The notes: a model not told the origin generated them from the letters alone. DNA of 64,000 nt from Labrenzia sp. OB1 (GCF_001624695.1 NZ_JSEP01000015.1:985-64984), one strand, 5' to 3'; positions 1-8,740 are shown, numbered from the stretch's first letter. Numbers and translations: made by a program.

Positions 1-819
1 GGCGGCATAACCAATTCGGGTGCGATCTACGTTTACGAGCCTGACGGTTCAGGCGGTTACGCAGAAACCAGAATTGTCGCTCTGGATGTCTATCCCGACG
101 ACAGATTTGGATATTCTCTCGACATCAATGACAATGGCACCATTGTTGCCGGCGCCTACAACAACGACGATGCGGGCGCAAACTCGGGAAGCGCCTATGT
201 GTTTGTCCCGGACGGGGCTGGCGGTTACACCCAGTACAAGCTGACCGCTCCGGATGCCGCCGCCGCTGACAAGTTCGGCATCTCTGTCTCAATCAATTCA
301 GATGGTGTCGTCAGCATAGGTGCTCAGGCAGGAGACGGAACTGTCGCAGACACCGGAGCCGTCTACACCTTCGTGCCCAATGGCGATGGCGACTACGTCG
401 GATACGATGGGACTGTCTACGGGGGAGTGGCCTCTGCCGGGTTAAACATCAATGGCACCGGAGTAGACAATTCCCTCATTGGCGGTGCTTCTGACGACAC
501 CATAAGCGGTTTCGCTGGCAACGACACCATCGCCGGAGCCTCTGGTGACGATGTTCTGTCCGGAGGATCGGGCAACGACACCTTTGTGTTCCGCGATGGT
601 GACACCGGTCATGACACTATATCCGGCTTTACCGCGGGTGCTGGAGTTGGCGACGTTCTTGAGTTCGAGACCACCATCTTCAATGATTATGCCAGTGTGC
701 TTGCCGCAGCTGCAGATGTTGGCGGTGATGTCGTCATCACGGTTGATGCGAATACATCCGTCAAACTGGAAGGCGTGACGACTGCAAGCCTTCATCAGGA
801 TGATTTCCAGTTCGTCTGA
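1..819 (+). CDS. FG-GAP/RTX calcium-binding secreted protein, C-terminal part (5' truncated)
   Basis: The reading frame is open from the first base of the window, so only the last 272 residues are present. The first part contains imperfect units of about 60 residues with repeated [AV]-Y-x-[FY]-[VE]-P-[DN]-G and F-G-x-S elements, like the beta-propeller FG-GAP repeats of integrin-alpha-type proteins. Residues about 160-200 carry glycine/aspartate-rich nonapeptides (for example GGSGNDTF), the RTX Ca2+-binding motif. The end is a short hydrophobic/acidic tail, as expected of a type I secretion substrate. It is probably an exported, calcium-folded surface or matrix protein. The transporter and the N-terminus are not in the window, so its binding target cannot be named. 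Confidence 0.8.
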   Translation, partial: GGITNSGAIYVYEPDGSGGYAETRIVALDVYPDDRFGYSLDINDNGTIVAGAYNNDDAGANSGSAYVFVPDGAGGYTQYKLTAPDAAAADKFGISVSINSDGVVSIGAQAGDGTVADTGAVYTFVPNGDGDYVGYDGTVYGGVASAGLNINGTGVDNSLIGGASDDTISGFAGNDTIAGASGDDVLSGGSGNDTFVFRDGDTGHDTISGFTAGAGVGDVLEFETTIFNDYASVLAAAADVGGDVVITVDANTSVKLEGVTTASLHQDDFQFV

Positions 820-842
820 TTTCCGACAGGCATCGTAGTCTC

Positions 843-867
843 GGGAGGCGCTGCCAATGTGCCTCCC
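843..867 (+). terminator. Hairpin after the RTX gene
   Basis: GGGAGGC (843-849) pairs with GCCTCCC (861-867) across an 11-nt loop, 24 nt after the stop codon of the RTX protein gene. A T-rich stretch (TTTCTTGTTT) follows a few bases later. It probably ends that transcript. Confidence 0.5.
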
Positions 868-1001
868 AAGCCAGTTTCTTGTTTGATGTGCATCGGCAAG
901 ATTCCCGCGACGATTTTCCCGGCTGGGAAGGAGCGGAAGAGCATGAAGGCATCGACGTTTTCGGGACCGCAGAAAGCGCTCATCGTGAAACTCGGGGAAC
1001 G

Positions 1002-1181
1002 TCATTCGATTTCGTATGGCGGAAGCACTGACCAGCGTGTCACGTGCCTGGTCACCTTGTCGGGCAACTGCGTCAACGTCTCAACTTCTTCCCGGGTCAG
1101 CAAAACCAGGCAAATCAGCGCTGTCCATTCAGGACGCGTGAGGCCAAATTCATACTCGGTGTTGAAGCTGTGTCTAACAAC
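1002..1181 (-). pseudogene. Possible remnant of a MarR-family regulator
   Basis: On the minus strand, one frame from about 1181 to a TGA at 1004-1002 reads as the middle of a MarR-type regulator: FGLTRPEWTALICL, then EVETLTQLPDKVTRHV. This resembles the helix before the wing and the recognition helix. There is no start codon context and no wing, and the region between the two parts appears shortened. It lies directly downstream of a terminator hairpin and upstream of nothing. I read it as a decayed gene fragment. The match is from memory of the family pattern, and chance similarity is possible. Confidence 0.35.
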
Positions 1182-1182
1182 T

Positions 1183-1206
1183 GAGGCCGCCCCGAAGGAC
1201 GGCCTC
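1183..1206 (-). terminator. Hairpin with UUCG tetraloop after the binding-protein gene
   Basis: Read on the minus strand, GAGGCCGTCC pairs with GGGCGGCCTC (one G-U pair) around a TTCG tetraloop, a very stable hairpin about 30 nt downstream of the minus-strand gene that ends at 1237. There is only a weak T-tract, so it may terminate or protect the 3' end. Confidence 0.55.
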
Positions 1207-1236
1207 TCTGCGGTTACACGTTTTTTGAACCGCCGC

Positions 1237-2226
1237 TCAGAGCTTGTCGGTGACCGCCGTGGAGGTGGCGCCTTCCGGCTCCTTGGTGATGACCGGGTCC
1301 GAGCCGCCGGACAGAAGCGACTTCACCGTGCGCTCGTAGGCCGACATGTCCAGCGTTCCATCGGAACCGTCGACCAGCTTGTTGATCTCGCCGACCATGC
1401 GGATCTGGTGTTTCTCGGTCTGGGCACCAGTGGCGTCGTTTTCAAGAACGATCTCCGCAGCTTCTTCCGGGTGTTCGGCGGCATAGGCCCAACCCTTCAT
1501 GGAAGCCTTCACGAAACGCGTCAGCTTGTCGACCATGGCGGGATCCTCAAGGCTGGATTCCAGCACATAGAGCCCGTCTTCCAGCGTCGCGACACCTTGG
1601 TCCTCGTATTTGAAGACAATCAGGTCTTCTTCCGGGATGCCGGCATCAATCACCTGCCAGTATTCATTGTAGGTCATGGTGGAGATGCAGTCGGCCTGCT
1701 TTTGCAACAGCGGGTCGACGTTGAAGCCCTGCTTGAGCACGGTCACGCCGCCGTCACTGCCGTCTGTCGGGATGCCGAGATGGCTCATCCAGGACAGGAA
1801 CGGATATTCGTTGCCGAAGAACCAGACACCGAGGGTCCGGCCCTTGAAGTCTTCCGGGGACGTGATCCCGGATTCTTTCAGGCAGGTCAGCATCATGCCG
1901 GACTTCTTGAACGGCTGGGCGATGTTGACGAGCGGAACGCCCTTTTCACGCGACGCCAGCGCCGACGGCATCCAGTCGATGATTACATCGGCTCCGCCAC
2001 CGGCGATCACCTGCGGAGGCGCGATGTCCGGGCCACCCGGCTTGATGGTCACGTCAAGGCCTTCCTCATCGTAGAAACCCTTGTCTTCCGCTACATAATA
2101 GCCGGCAAACTGGCCCTGTGTGACCCATTTGAGCTGCAGCGTGAGTTCGTCCGCAGCCTGCGCCGCGCCCGATGTCAGGCCCGCTCCCAAAACGGACGCG
2201 AGCGCCAGACTTTTCAATGCCTTCAT
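1237..2226 (-). CDS. ABC transporter periplasmic binding protein, NMT1/THI5 (SsuA/ThiY-like) family
   Basis: This 329-residue protein has a Sec signal peptide (MKALKSLALASVLGAGL, cleavage near AQA-AD) and an NMT1/THI5-type fold. Its start LTLQLKWVTQGQFAGYYVA and the segment GVTVLKQGFNVDPLLQKQAD are typical of the pyrimidine-precursor/riboflavin/taurine binding-protein group. It should deliver a small organic nutrient to a membrane permease. No permease or ATPase gene lies beside it, so it is an orphan here and the ligand is unknown. I chose the ATG at 2226 because GGGG lies 7 nt upstream; an alternative ATG at 2232 would sit directly on that site. Confidence 0.8.
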   Translation of the reverse strand: MKALKSLALASVLGAGLTSGAAQAADELTLQLKWVTQGQFAGYYVAEDKGFYDEEGLDVTIKPGGPDIAPPQVIAGGGADVIIDWMPSALASREKGVPLVNIAQPFKKSGMMLTCLKESGITSPEDFKGRTLGVWFFGNEYPFLSWMSHLGIPTDGSDGGVTVLKQGFNVDPLLQKQADCISTMTYNEYWQVIDAGIPEEDLIVFKYEDQGVATLEDGLYVLESSLEDPAMVDKLTRFVKASMKGWAYAAEHPEEAAEIVLENDATGAQTEKHQIRMVGEINKLVDGSDGTLDMSAYERTVKSLLSGGSDPVITKEPEGATSTAVTDKL

Positions 2227-2530
2227 TACCATTCCCCTACTTGTTATGGGCAGAACCTACCGGCTCGCCCTCTCTGGAACTTTAAACCATCCGACGGCCC
2301 GATCTTGCGGCGCTTCCCATGCACCATGCCGGCTGCCCGTCTTTCGATCACAACTATAACATCCCCCGTTCGCTCGAAAGCGGGTTGTTATGGTCACTTT
2401 GAAATCGCCCGGGCGTTTGCTTGCCTGCGCCCATCGCTGACCAATTGGTCAAGAAAATCTAGGAAGCTGCCACCACACTGGTCAAGGTTATTTTTTAGCC
2501 ATACCGTTTATGTGGTGAACACAAGTGTCC
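2227..2530. promoter_or_regulatory. Intergenic region with perfect palindrome TGACCAATTGGTCA
   Basis: This gap lies between the end of the V-ATPase operon and the start of the binding-protein gene, both on the minus strand. It holds a perfect 14-bp palindrome, TGACCAATTGGTCA (2438-2451), and a second copy of the half-site TGGTCAAG (2479-2486), 33 bp from the first copy at 2446-2453. On the minus strand a TTGACC with a weak TAGATT 18 bp away could be a promoter. The TGGTC/GACCA shape is like operators of GntR/FadR-type regulators. No regulator gene is adjacent. Confidence 0.35.
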
Positions 2531-4366
2531 TCACGCCGGCAGATGCCGCGGAGCCGACCTGACGTTTTCACGGATTTTCTCAAGCAGATCCCTGCGGTCC
2601 TGACTGCCGTCCACCGCATAATTGAGATTCCTGAACAGGGATGTCTGTTCGGTGAAGAACCGCCGGACCGCGTCCTTGCCGTCAAAGGCAAAACCGGTTC
2701 TGGCGATCTGGTAGACGAGGTCGAAGGTTTCCTGCTGGCGCGCCAGGGGAGCGGACACATCCACGTCATCATAGGCGTCCTGCTGAAGATATGCCATGTC
2801 GAGAAACAGCGCCTTCTGCTGCACGACGAAATCCCCGGTCGAAACGCCCTCCTCTCCGGTGACCTGCATCATGCGGGTGATCTCGTCCCCCTTCCTGAGC
2901 AAGTCGATCATCTCCTCCACCCTGGGCACCCAGTCGGGACCGATATTCTCGTCATACCAGTCGGCGAGCTGCGTGTGGTAGCGCGACCAGGACAGCAGGG
3001 GGTCCACCGCCGGATAGAAGCGCTTGTAGGCGCGCTCCGAGGACAGACCCAGGAATGTCTTGACCGTTCCGAGCGTCGACTGGGTGACCGGTTCCTCGAA
3101 ATTGCCGCCCGCGGGCGAAACGGTGCCGATCATGGTGAGACTGCCGGTTTCCCCGGTCGCGGTTCTCAGGACACCGGCGCGCTCATAGACACCCTTGATG
3201 GCGGAATCCAGATAGGCCGGGAAGGCTTCTTCTCCCGGTATCTCCTCGAGACGCCCGGAGGTTTCACGCATCGCCTGCGCCCAGCGCGAGGTGCTGTCGG
3301 CGATCAGCAGAACGTCATAGCCCATCTGGCGATAATATTCGCCCAGCGTGATGCCGGTATAGATCGACGCCTCACGCGCGGCGACGGGCATGGAAGACGT
3401 GTTGCAGATGATCACCGTCCGGTCCATCAGCGTCCCGTGACCGGAAGGATCCGGCTGCTGCGGGAATTCGGTGATGGTCTCGACAACCTCGCCAGCACGC
3501 TCGCCGCAAGCGACAACGATGACGATATTGACCGCCGAGAACCGTGAGATCAGCGACTGGAGCACCGTTTTGCCGGCGCCGAACGGACCTGGAATACAGC
3601 CCATGCCACCGCGTGCGATCGGAAAGAACGTATCGATCAGACGCAGGGTGGTGACCAGAGGCTCATTCGGATAGAGCCGTTCGCATTGCCCCTCCCTGAC
3701 CAACCTTTCGGGAATGGCACGGCGCACCGGCCAGTGCTGAACCATGGTCAGGTCGCGGGTGTCGCCCCGCTCGTTGCGGAGTGTGGCGACAACCTCGTTG
3801 ATCGTGAAGGCCCCTTCACGCACCCGCTCCACCGTCCAGCTTCCGGTAAGAGAGAACGGAACCATGATCTTGTGCTCGAAACGGCCTTCGGGAACCGTGC
3901 CGAGCGCATCTCCTGCCCTGACCGGGTCACGGGATTTGACCTTGGGCTCGAAGGCCCATTTGCGATTCTGATCGAGCGCGTTGGTGAGAACGCCGCGTGG
4001 CAGGAAGAAGCCGTATTCGGCGGCAATATCCGCAAGCGGGTTCTGCAGACCGTCGAACACCGTGCTGAGCAGGCCGGGTCCGAGCGCCACGGACAGCATC
4101 TCGCCGCTCTGGATCACCCGGTCGCCGACACGCACGCCGGCGGTGCTTTCGAAGACCTGGGCTTCTGCGGTGCTGCCGCGCACGCGCAGCACTTCCGCCT
4201 TCAGATATTCGCGCGGCTTGCCGTCCCGTTCCGGGCCATGGGGAATGATGTAAACAACTTCGTTCTTGATCAGCGGCGCATCGTCGAGTGGGGCAAGGGT
4301 CACCAGGTCGTCCTGCACGGCGACGATCCGGGCGGTCGGTTCGGGAAGCTGAGCGTGGCTGGTCAT
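2531..4366 (-). CDS. atpA: V/A-type ATPase catalytic subunit A
   Basis: This is the catalytic nucleotide-binding subunit of a vacuolar/archaeal-type rotary ATPase, 611 residues, near the usual length of about 590. The Walker A loop GPFGAGKT is at residues 260-267. It is followed by the GERAGEV and IADSTSRWAQA segments of A subunits and by the long non-homologous insertion (about 110-210) that separates A from B subunits. The start overlaps the previous stop (ATGA at 4366-4363). It is the last gene of the seven-gene operon. It should sit in the cytoplasmic head with subunit B, coupling ATP hydrolysis or synthesis to ion flow through I and K. Confidence 0.95.
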   Translation of the reverse strand: MTSHAQLPEPTARIVAVQDDLVTLAPLDDAPLIKNEVVYIIPHGPERDGKPREYLKAEVLRVRGSTAEAQVFESTAGVRVGDRVIQSGEMLSVALGPGLLSTVFDGLQNPLADIAAEYGFFLPRGVLTNALDQNRKWAFEPKVKSRDPVRAGDALGTVPEGRFEHKIMVPFSLTGSWTVERVREGAFTINEVVATLRNERGDTRDLTMVQHWPVRRAIPERLVREGQCERLYPNEPLVTTLRLIDTFFPIARGGMGCIPGPFGAGKTVLQSLISRFSAVNIVIVVACGERAGEVVETITEFPQQPDPSGHGTLMDRTVIICNTSSMPVAAREASIYTGITLGEYYRQMGYDVLLIADSTSRWAQAMRETSGRLEEIPGEEAFPAYLDSAIKGVYERAGVLRTATGETGSLTMIGTVSPAGGNFEEPVTQSTLGTVKTFLGLSSERAYKRFYPAVDPLLSWSRYHTQLADWYDENIGPDWVPRVEEMIDLLRKGDEITRMMQVTGEEGVSTGDFVVQQKALFLDMAYLQQDAYDDVDVSAPLARQQETFDLVYQIARTGFAFDGKDAVRRFFTEQTSLFRNLNYAVDGSQDRRDLLEKIRENVRSAPRHLPA

Positions 4367-5124
4367 GAAGTGGCTCCCTGAAGGGCTGAAGAGCTGTCCG
4401 CGAATAAACCCTGGCCGGGGGGAGGTTCGTCGGCGGCGGCCTCATCGGGCGGGCTTGAACCGCCAAGCGCAGCAGTCACCAGAAGCTGCAGCCGCTCACG
4501 GGCCGCATCCTCGCTGTAACGCGACCAGCGTTCGACGATGACCCAGCGCAACACATAGATCGCCACGGCCTCGAAATCGAATTCATGCAGCATTCCGTAT
4601 TGATCGAGCTGACGAAAAATCTGCGTCAGGCTGAGGCGTTCCATGGCGATGTGATCACCCGATTGCATCAGACGGTGCGCTTCCACGACCCAGGGCATGA
4701 AATTGCCGAGGCCCAGACCCGGATCGCTCCAATGCTTCGCGATTCGGCCGCACCAGCGGCCGAAGCCCCAGTTTTCAATATCGCCCGCGCTGTCCTGCCC
4801 CTCCCGGCGGCGGCGCAGCGCGGCAATCACGGTGCGTGTCTCCATGCGGGCACCAACAAGATTCTGAAGATCGGGGTAAGCCTTCAGATGCGCGATTGCG
4901 TTGCGCGCGCTATCGAGGACTTCGCTGTCCCGGTTATGGCGGGCCACGCCAGCCCAGGCGGTCACTTCCATAAGTTCCCGCAGCAGGTGCGAATGTTCGG
5001 GCTGAAGCATCGTCAGCCGCTGCTTCAACCGGAACTCCGAAATCGGCACCTCCTTGCGGGTGAACATCTTGCCCAGATGCGGCAGGCTGGTGACCAGCAT
5101 GATATATTGGTGCGACCGGGACAT
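4363..5124 (-). CDS. DUF2764-like V-ATPase accessory protein
   Basis: This 253-residue protein lies between subunits E and A. It has no transmembrane segment and begins YIMLVTSLPHLG, a start typical of the DUF2764 family that accompanies V-ATPases of Chlamydia and Bacteroidetes in the same E-x-A position. No separate C, F or G subunit gene is present, so it may fill the role of a stalk/collar subunit; that is an inference. The ATG at 5124 is chosen because it follows GAGG and leaves a 2-nt gap after the E stop. The C-terminal 40 residues are proline/acid-rich and probably disordered. Confidence 0.75.
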   Translation of the reverse strand: MSRSHQYIMLVTSLPHLGKMFTRKEVPISEFRLKQRLTMLQPEHSHLLRELMEVTAWAGVARHNRDSEVLDSARNAIAHLKAYPDLQNLVGARMETRTVIAALRRRREGQDSAGDIENWGFGRWCGRIAKHWSDPGLGLGNFMPWVVEAHRLMQSGDHIAMERLSLTQIFRQLDQYGMLHEFDFEAVAIYVLRWVIVERWSRYSEDAARERLQLLVTAALGGSSPPDEAAADEPPPGQGLFADSSSALQGATS

Positions 5125-5126
5125 CC

Positions 5127-5828
5127 TTACCTCAGGACCCCTTCCATGACGGCACGCAGACGTGGCTGAAGATGCCGCTTCAGCAGCGCCGCGATCGCCT
5201 CGCCGGTCAGATCGATGCAAACGTCCCTGTCCGTAAGCTTGACCTTTATCCCGTCAAGACCCGGCGCGGTGGAGAAGGTCACACCTTCACGCAGAACGTC
5301 TCCGGCAAGCGCAATGACAAAATGCGTCAGGGTGCCGGGTTCAACCGCTTCAGGCGACTGTTTCAGCTCCTCGAACGAGATGACCTTTTCCGGCAGCACG
5401 ATTTCCATCGGCTCGGTTTCGCTGACGGCCGCGTTTTCCCTGGCGTTGGCCGCCATGGCCAGAATGAGCTTCTGCAGGAAGGTTTCATCGGCAAGCGTCG
5501 TCGCCACCAGCCGGCTCGCTTCCTGCTGGATCCGCTCACCGAGTTCGTTGCGCAGGCTGAGAACCAGGTCCCGGGAGGCGACTTTCAGGCCGTCCTTGGT
5601 TGCCGCCGTCTCCCTGGCCGCCTCGGCGCGCGCCTCCGACAGCAGCCCGTCGGCTTTTTGCCGGGCGGCGAATACGATTTCTTCCGCCTTCGCCGTCGCC
5701 TGGGCGCGTATTTCCTCGCCCTCGGACTGTCCGGCTGACACGCCCTCGGCCTTGAGGCGCTCTATCAGCGCCTGGACGCCCGCGCCGGCGGCATTTTCAA
5801 GGTCATCCGCCGCGTCATGTTTGGACAT
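5127..5828 (-). CDS. atpE: V/A-type ATPase subunit E (peripheral stalk)
   Basis: This 233-residue protein is rich in Ala, Glu, Lys and Arg over residues 10-110 (AKAEEIVFAARQKADGLLSE), predicting the long coiled coil of the peripheral stalk. A globular C-terminal domain ends ALLKRHLQPRLRAVMEGVLR. In V/A ATPases this subunit holds the A3B3 head against rotation, usually paired with subunit G. No G gene is present, so E may pair with itself or with another protein. It follows the K gene after about 50 nt, with a GGAGG ribosome site. Confidence 0.85.
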   Translation of the reverse strand: MSKHDAADDLENAAGAGVQALIERLKAEGVSAGQSEGEEIRAQATAKAEEIVFAARQKADGLLSEARAEAARETAATKDGLKVASRDLVLSLRNELGERIQQEASRLVATTLADETFLQKLILAMAANARENAAVSETEPMEIVLPEKVISFEELKQSPEAVEPGTLTHFVIALAGDVLREGVTFSTAPGLDGIKVKLTDRDVCIDLTGEAIAALLKRHLQPRLRAVMEGVLR

Positions 5829-5880
5829 TACCGCCTCCTATTGAGAACAACCTGAGTGCATAATTTTATGTGTCCGTACC

Positions 5881-6330
5881 CTAAGCCGGGATCGAGCCCG
5901 CCAGAACCAGTGCGAACACCAGGGCGAAGACCGAGAAACCTTCCAGCACTGCGGCGGGAGCCAGCGATATCCCGAAGATCTCCGGCTTGGCCTTGGAGGC
6001 GTTGATGGCGGAGGCCAGCACCTCTCCCTGGCGGATACCGGTCAAAAGCATCGTGGCGCCGGAGAGAACCCCGATCCCGAACAACGCCGCGCCGTTCGCC
6101 GCCCCGATGTCGGGTCGTTGCAGGGTGAACATGATCACGATGCCATAGATCACCTGTGAGGACGGCATCAGAGACACGCCGACGAAGCGGCCGTAGCCAC
6201 CATCGCTGTCCAGCATGGCTCCGATGGCGGCGCTTCCTGCAAGCGTGCACCCCCAGGAACTGCCGATCGCACCAAATGCGACAGGTGCGTAAAGCCCGAA
6301 CCAACCGAGAACTACAATGAATTCGTTCAC
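5881..6330 (-). CDS. atpK: V-type ATPase rotor proteolipid subunit K
   Basis: This hydrophobic 149-residue protein has four predicted membrane helices in two hairpins, the duplicated form of the rotor ring subunit. The essential carboxylate is Glu130 in helix 4 (APAAVLEGF). Helix 2 carries MPSSQ (Ser58, Gln59) and helix 3 GIRQGEV (Gln101). These align with Thr64, Gln65, Gln110 and Glu139, the Na+ ligands of Enterococcus hirae NtpK. The GTG start at 6330 has GGAG 8 nt upstream and overlaps the stop of subunit I (GTGA). The two halves are unequal: only the second hairpin has an acidic residue, which is normal for K subunits. Confidence 0.9.
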   Translation of the reverse strand: MNEFIVVLGWFGLYAPVAFGAIGSSWGCTLAGSAAIGAMLDSDGGYGRFVGVSLMPSSQVIYGIVIMFTLQRPDIGAANGAALFGIGVLSGATMLLTGIRQGEVLASAINASKAKPEIFGISLAPAAVLEGFSVFALVFALVLAGSIPA

Positions 6331-8120
6331 AGGCGTGTCTCCTCTTTCCTGAAGGGACGGAATGGGGTGCCTTCGTCCTTCAGACCCCAATTGAAAAATT
6401 CTATGACATTCAGCCGCAATCCGTGCACACAGCCGGCAATCAGCCCGAGCGCGATATTGATCGCGTGACCGATGGCCAGAACCAGGATGGCGATCAGTAT
6501 CCCGACGCCCGGAACAGCACCGTTCAACTGGCCTGACAGGGTGTTGATCGTCTCGCCAAGCGAGGCTGCCGCCAGCGCCAGTGCAAAGAGACGCATGTAG
6601 CTGAGGACGTCGGAAAACATGTTGATGAACCGGGTGAGAGACGTGAGCCCGTCGAAGATGCGTAAAGCACCGGTCTTCAGGGAATTGACCTTTCGGTCGC
6701 TGCCGAAGATCCCCACGATCAGAAGACCGGCGACAACCGCTCCCGGCCCTGCAGTTTCCAGAGGCGTCCCCTGGCCGAGGTAGGTGGCCAGTCCACCGAG
6801 CGCCACCAGACACCAGCCGGCGGGCTGGAGCCGGCCGCTCAGCGTGTTTTCATGGCAGGCGCGCATGACGTTGGCCAGAACAACGTGCAGGACACCAATG
6901 CCGAGCGTGATTTTCATCATGACATCGACGTTCCCGAGAGGCAGGACGTCGAAATGCGCAAGGAAGCTCCCCTCAGGTGGCTTTACGCCGAAATAGCTTC
7001 CCGTCGCCACACCGAACACCGCCGTGGACACCGACAGCCAGATGGACATTGAGAACATCCGCCGGCCAAGAGCCGTGCCGGCGAAACGCCTGCGGAACAG
7101 AAAAAGCAGAGCCAGCAGCAGGAGGCCATAGCCCGCGTCCGTCATGATCATTCCGAAGAAGACGATGAACGAGACATAGACGACCGGGGAAGGGTCCCAG
7201 TCGCGGTAGCCGGGTGTCTGGTAGAATTCGACCAGATCCTCACCGGCGGCAAAGGATGGGTCGTTTTCCAGAAGTGTCGGCGGTGAGTCCTTCTCCGAAA
7301 CCTCCTCGATGAGCGCCGCGACACCGATTTGGCCGGCGAGGTCCCTCACTTGCGCGATACGGTCCCGCCGTGCCCAGGCCTGAAGAACGAACACCCGGTC
7401 GGCGTCCGCCGTTTGGAGAGCAGCACGGCGGCGCGCGGCCCGGTCCCGCGCAGCGGCCAGATTTCGTGCCAGCACATAGCGCCATTTCGTCAGGACCTGG
7501 CGCTCAAGCTGGAGTTCCTCGAGTTTGATGGCCGCGGCTTCATAGCTGCGGTTCAGGGAGGAGAGCGTTTCAGAACCGACATGCACCCGCGGCACCGGCA
7601 TGTCGCTGACCGGCGGCTCTTCAGGCGCCAGGAGCACGATATAGGCGCGATACCGGTCCCGATAGACAATTTCCAGAATCTTGTCCGACGGGTCGACCTT
7701 CTTGAGTTTTTCCAGGGGCACCACATAGAACCACAAACGATTGTGACCTATCTGCGCAAGATCGGTGAAGCTGAATTCTCCCCAGGGTTCGACATCCCGG
7801 ATGCGGCGTGCGAGCCTGGCGACATGATCCTCGCAGTCCTTCATCGCAGCGCGGTTCTTCAAGGTCTGCTCGACAACGCCTTCGAGATCGAAACGATCCG
7901 GATCGGTGACCGGACGGAGCTGGGACGGACAGGCGACAAGCCACCGCAACGCTTCAACCGCTTCCCGTCCTCCGCCGGGCGGAATGGCCTCCAGCTCCTT
8001 TTGCACCGAAGCGAGCGGGATTAGATGCAGCGCCCCGAAGCGCTGTGTGGCCTCCAGGACCGCATCCTTGTCGTTCAGAACGCCTACAAGGCTCACCTTG
8101 ACCAGGGGAACGATGCTCAT
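6327..8120 (-). CDS. atpI: V/A-type ATPase subunit I (membrane stator)
   Basis: This 597-residue protein is the stator that carries the ion half-channels. The N-terminal half (to about 300) is cytoplasmic with helical arms. The C-terminal half has about seven membrane segments, starting near YVSFIVFFGMIMTDAGYG, the hallmark start of the membrane domain in this family. The segments FSDVLSYMRLFALALA and GHAINIAL contain the conserved arginine helix that faces the K ring. It overlaps subunit D (TGATG-type, 4 nt) upstream and K downstream. Confidence 0.93.
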   Translation of the reverse strand: MSIVPLVKVSLVGVLNDKDAVLEATQRFGALHLIPLASVQKELEAIPPGGGREAVEALRWLVACPSQLRPVTDPDRFDLEGVVEQTLKNRAAMKDCEDHVARLARRIRDVEPWGEFSFTDLAQIGHNRLWFYVVPLEKLKKVDPSDKILEIVYRDRYRAYIVLLAPEEPPVSDMPVPRVHVGSETLSSLNRSYEAAAIKLEELQLERQVLTKWRYVLARNLAAARDRAARRRAALQTADADRVFVLQAWARRDRIAQVRDLAGQIGVAALIEEVSEKDSPPTLLENDPSFAAGEDLVEFYQTPGYRDWDPSPVVYVSFIVFFGMIMTDAGYGLLLLALLFLFRRRFAGTALGRRMFSMSIWLSVSTAVFGVATGSYFGVKPPEGSFLAHFDVLPLGNVDVMMKITLGIGVLHVVLANVMRACHENTLSGRLQPAGWCLVALGGLATYLGQGTPLETAGPGAVVAGLLIVGIFGSDRKVNSLKTGALRIFDGLTSLTRFINMFSDVLSYMRLFALALAAASLGETINTLSGQLNGAVPGVGILIAILVLAIGHAINIALGLIAGCVHGLRLNVIEFFNWGLKDEGTPFRPFRKEETRL

Positions 8121-8740
8121 AGCTCGGCCATCCTGGCACCGGCCGCGCGGGCGGCCGTCTTGCGTTTGGAGATCTTCGCGCGCACCACCGCGTCACGTTC
8201 CGCATCCGCCAGGGCCATGCGGATTTTCCGGATGTTGCGCTCGGCCTGCGGAATGAGCACCTTCTCGAACAGATTGACACGACGCGAGATCACGGCTTCC
8301 GCCTCCAGCAGCCGCCCGACCCGTTCCCTTGCGACCTCAAGCTCCAGGCTGAGCCGCAGCAGGTCCTTCATGCCCTCCACATAGGGATCGACCCAGTGAG
8401 GGCGCGCCAGCAGGGAATAGGGCCTCGTTTGAAGCTCGACGTCTTCAAGCGTTGGCAGAATGGTCCCGGAAAGGTTCTGTTCTCCCTTCACCAGCTTTCC
8501 GACCGTTACCAGGCCCTGAAGCGGCACAAGCCTGTTGGCGAGCATCGGCAGCGATGCCGCGATATCATCGAATTTTCGCTGATATTCGGCTTCCAGCCGC
8601 TTCACGGTTTCCCTTGCCCTGGCACGCTCGGCGACGATCTGAAGGCGCTTGAGTTCCAGCGACGGCAGGAAGCGGTTGTATTCCGCCAGTTGCGCGCTCT
8701 CCCTGGCAAGGGACGACTTGTTGAGCGCCAGCCTTGCCAT
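8117..8740 (-). CDS. atpD: V/A-type ATPase subunit D (central rotor shaft)
   Basis: This 207-residue protein is almost wholly alpha-helical with heptad-like Leu/Ala spacing. It begins MARLALNKSSLARE and ends in a basic tail (KISKRKTAARAAG). D subunits form the coiled-coil shaft that turns inside the A3B3 head, and the length fits (about 200-215). The ATG at 8740 shares one base with the B stop codon (TGATG), which fixes the start despite an open frame further upstream. Confidence 0.92.
   Translation of the reverse strand: MARLALNKSSLARESAQLAEYNRFLPSLELKRLQIVAERARARETVKRLEAEYQRKFDDIAASLPMLANRLVPLQGLVTVGKLVKGEQNLSGTILPTLEDVELQTRPYSLLARPHWVDPYVEGMKDLLRLSLELEVARERVGRLLEAEAVISRRVNLFEKVLIPQAERNIRKIRMALADAERDAVVRAKISKRKTAARAAGARMAEL

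Noticed and set aside
1-819. RTX repeats as a DNA repeat array or CRISPR
   Set aside because: The repetition is at protein level, in frame and imperfect; there are no regular spacers.
859-2562. 567-codon open frame on the plus strand
   Set aside because: It lies opposite the binding-protein gene, which has a signal peptide and family motifs; the plus frame has low-complexity Arg/His/Gly-rich content typical of antisense shadows in GC-rich DNA.
2525-4381. Long plus-strand frames across the V-ATPase A gene
   Set aside because: They are antisense to a fully recognisable AtpA and show no protein family features.
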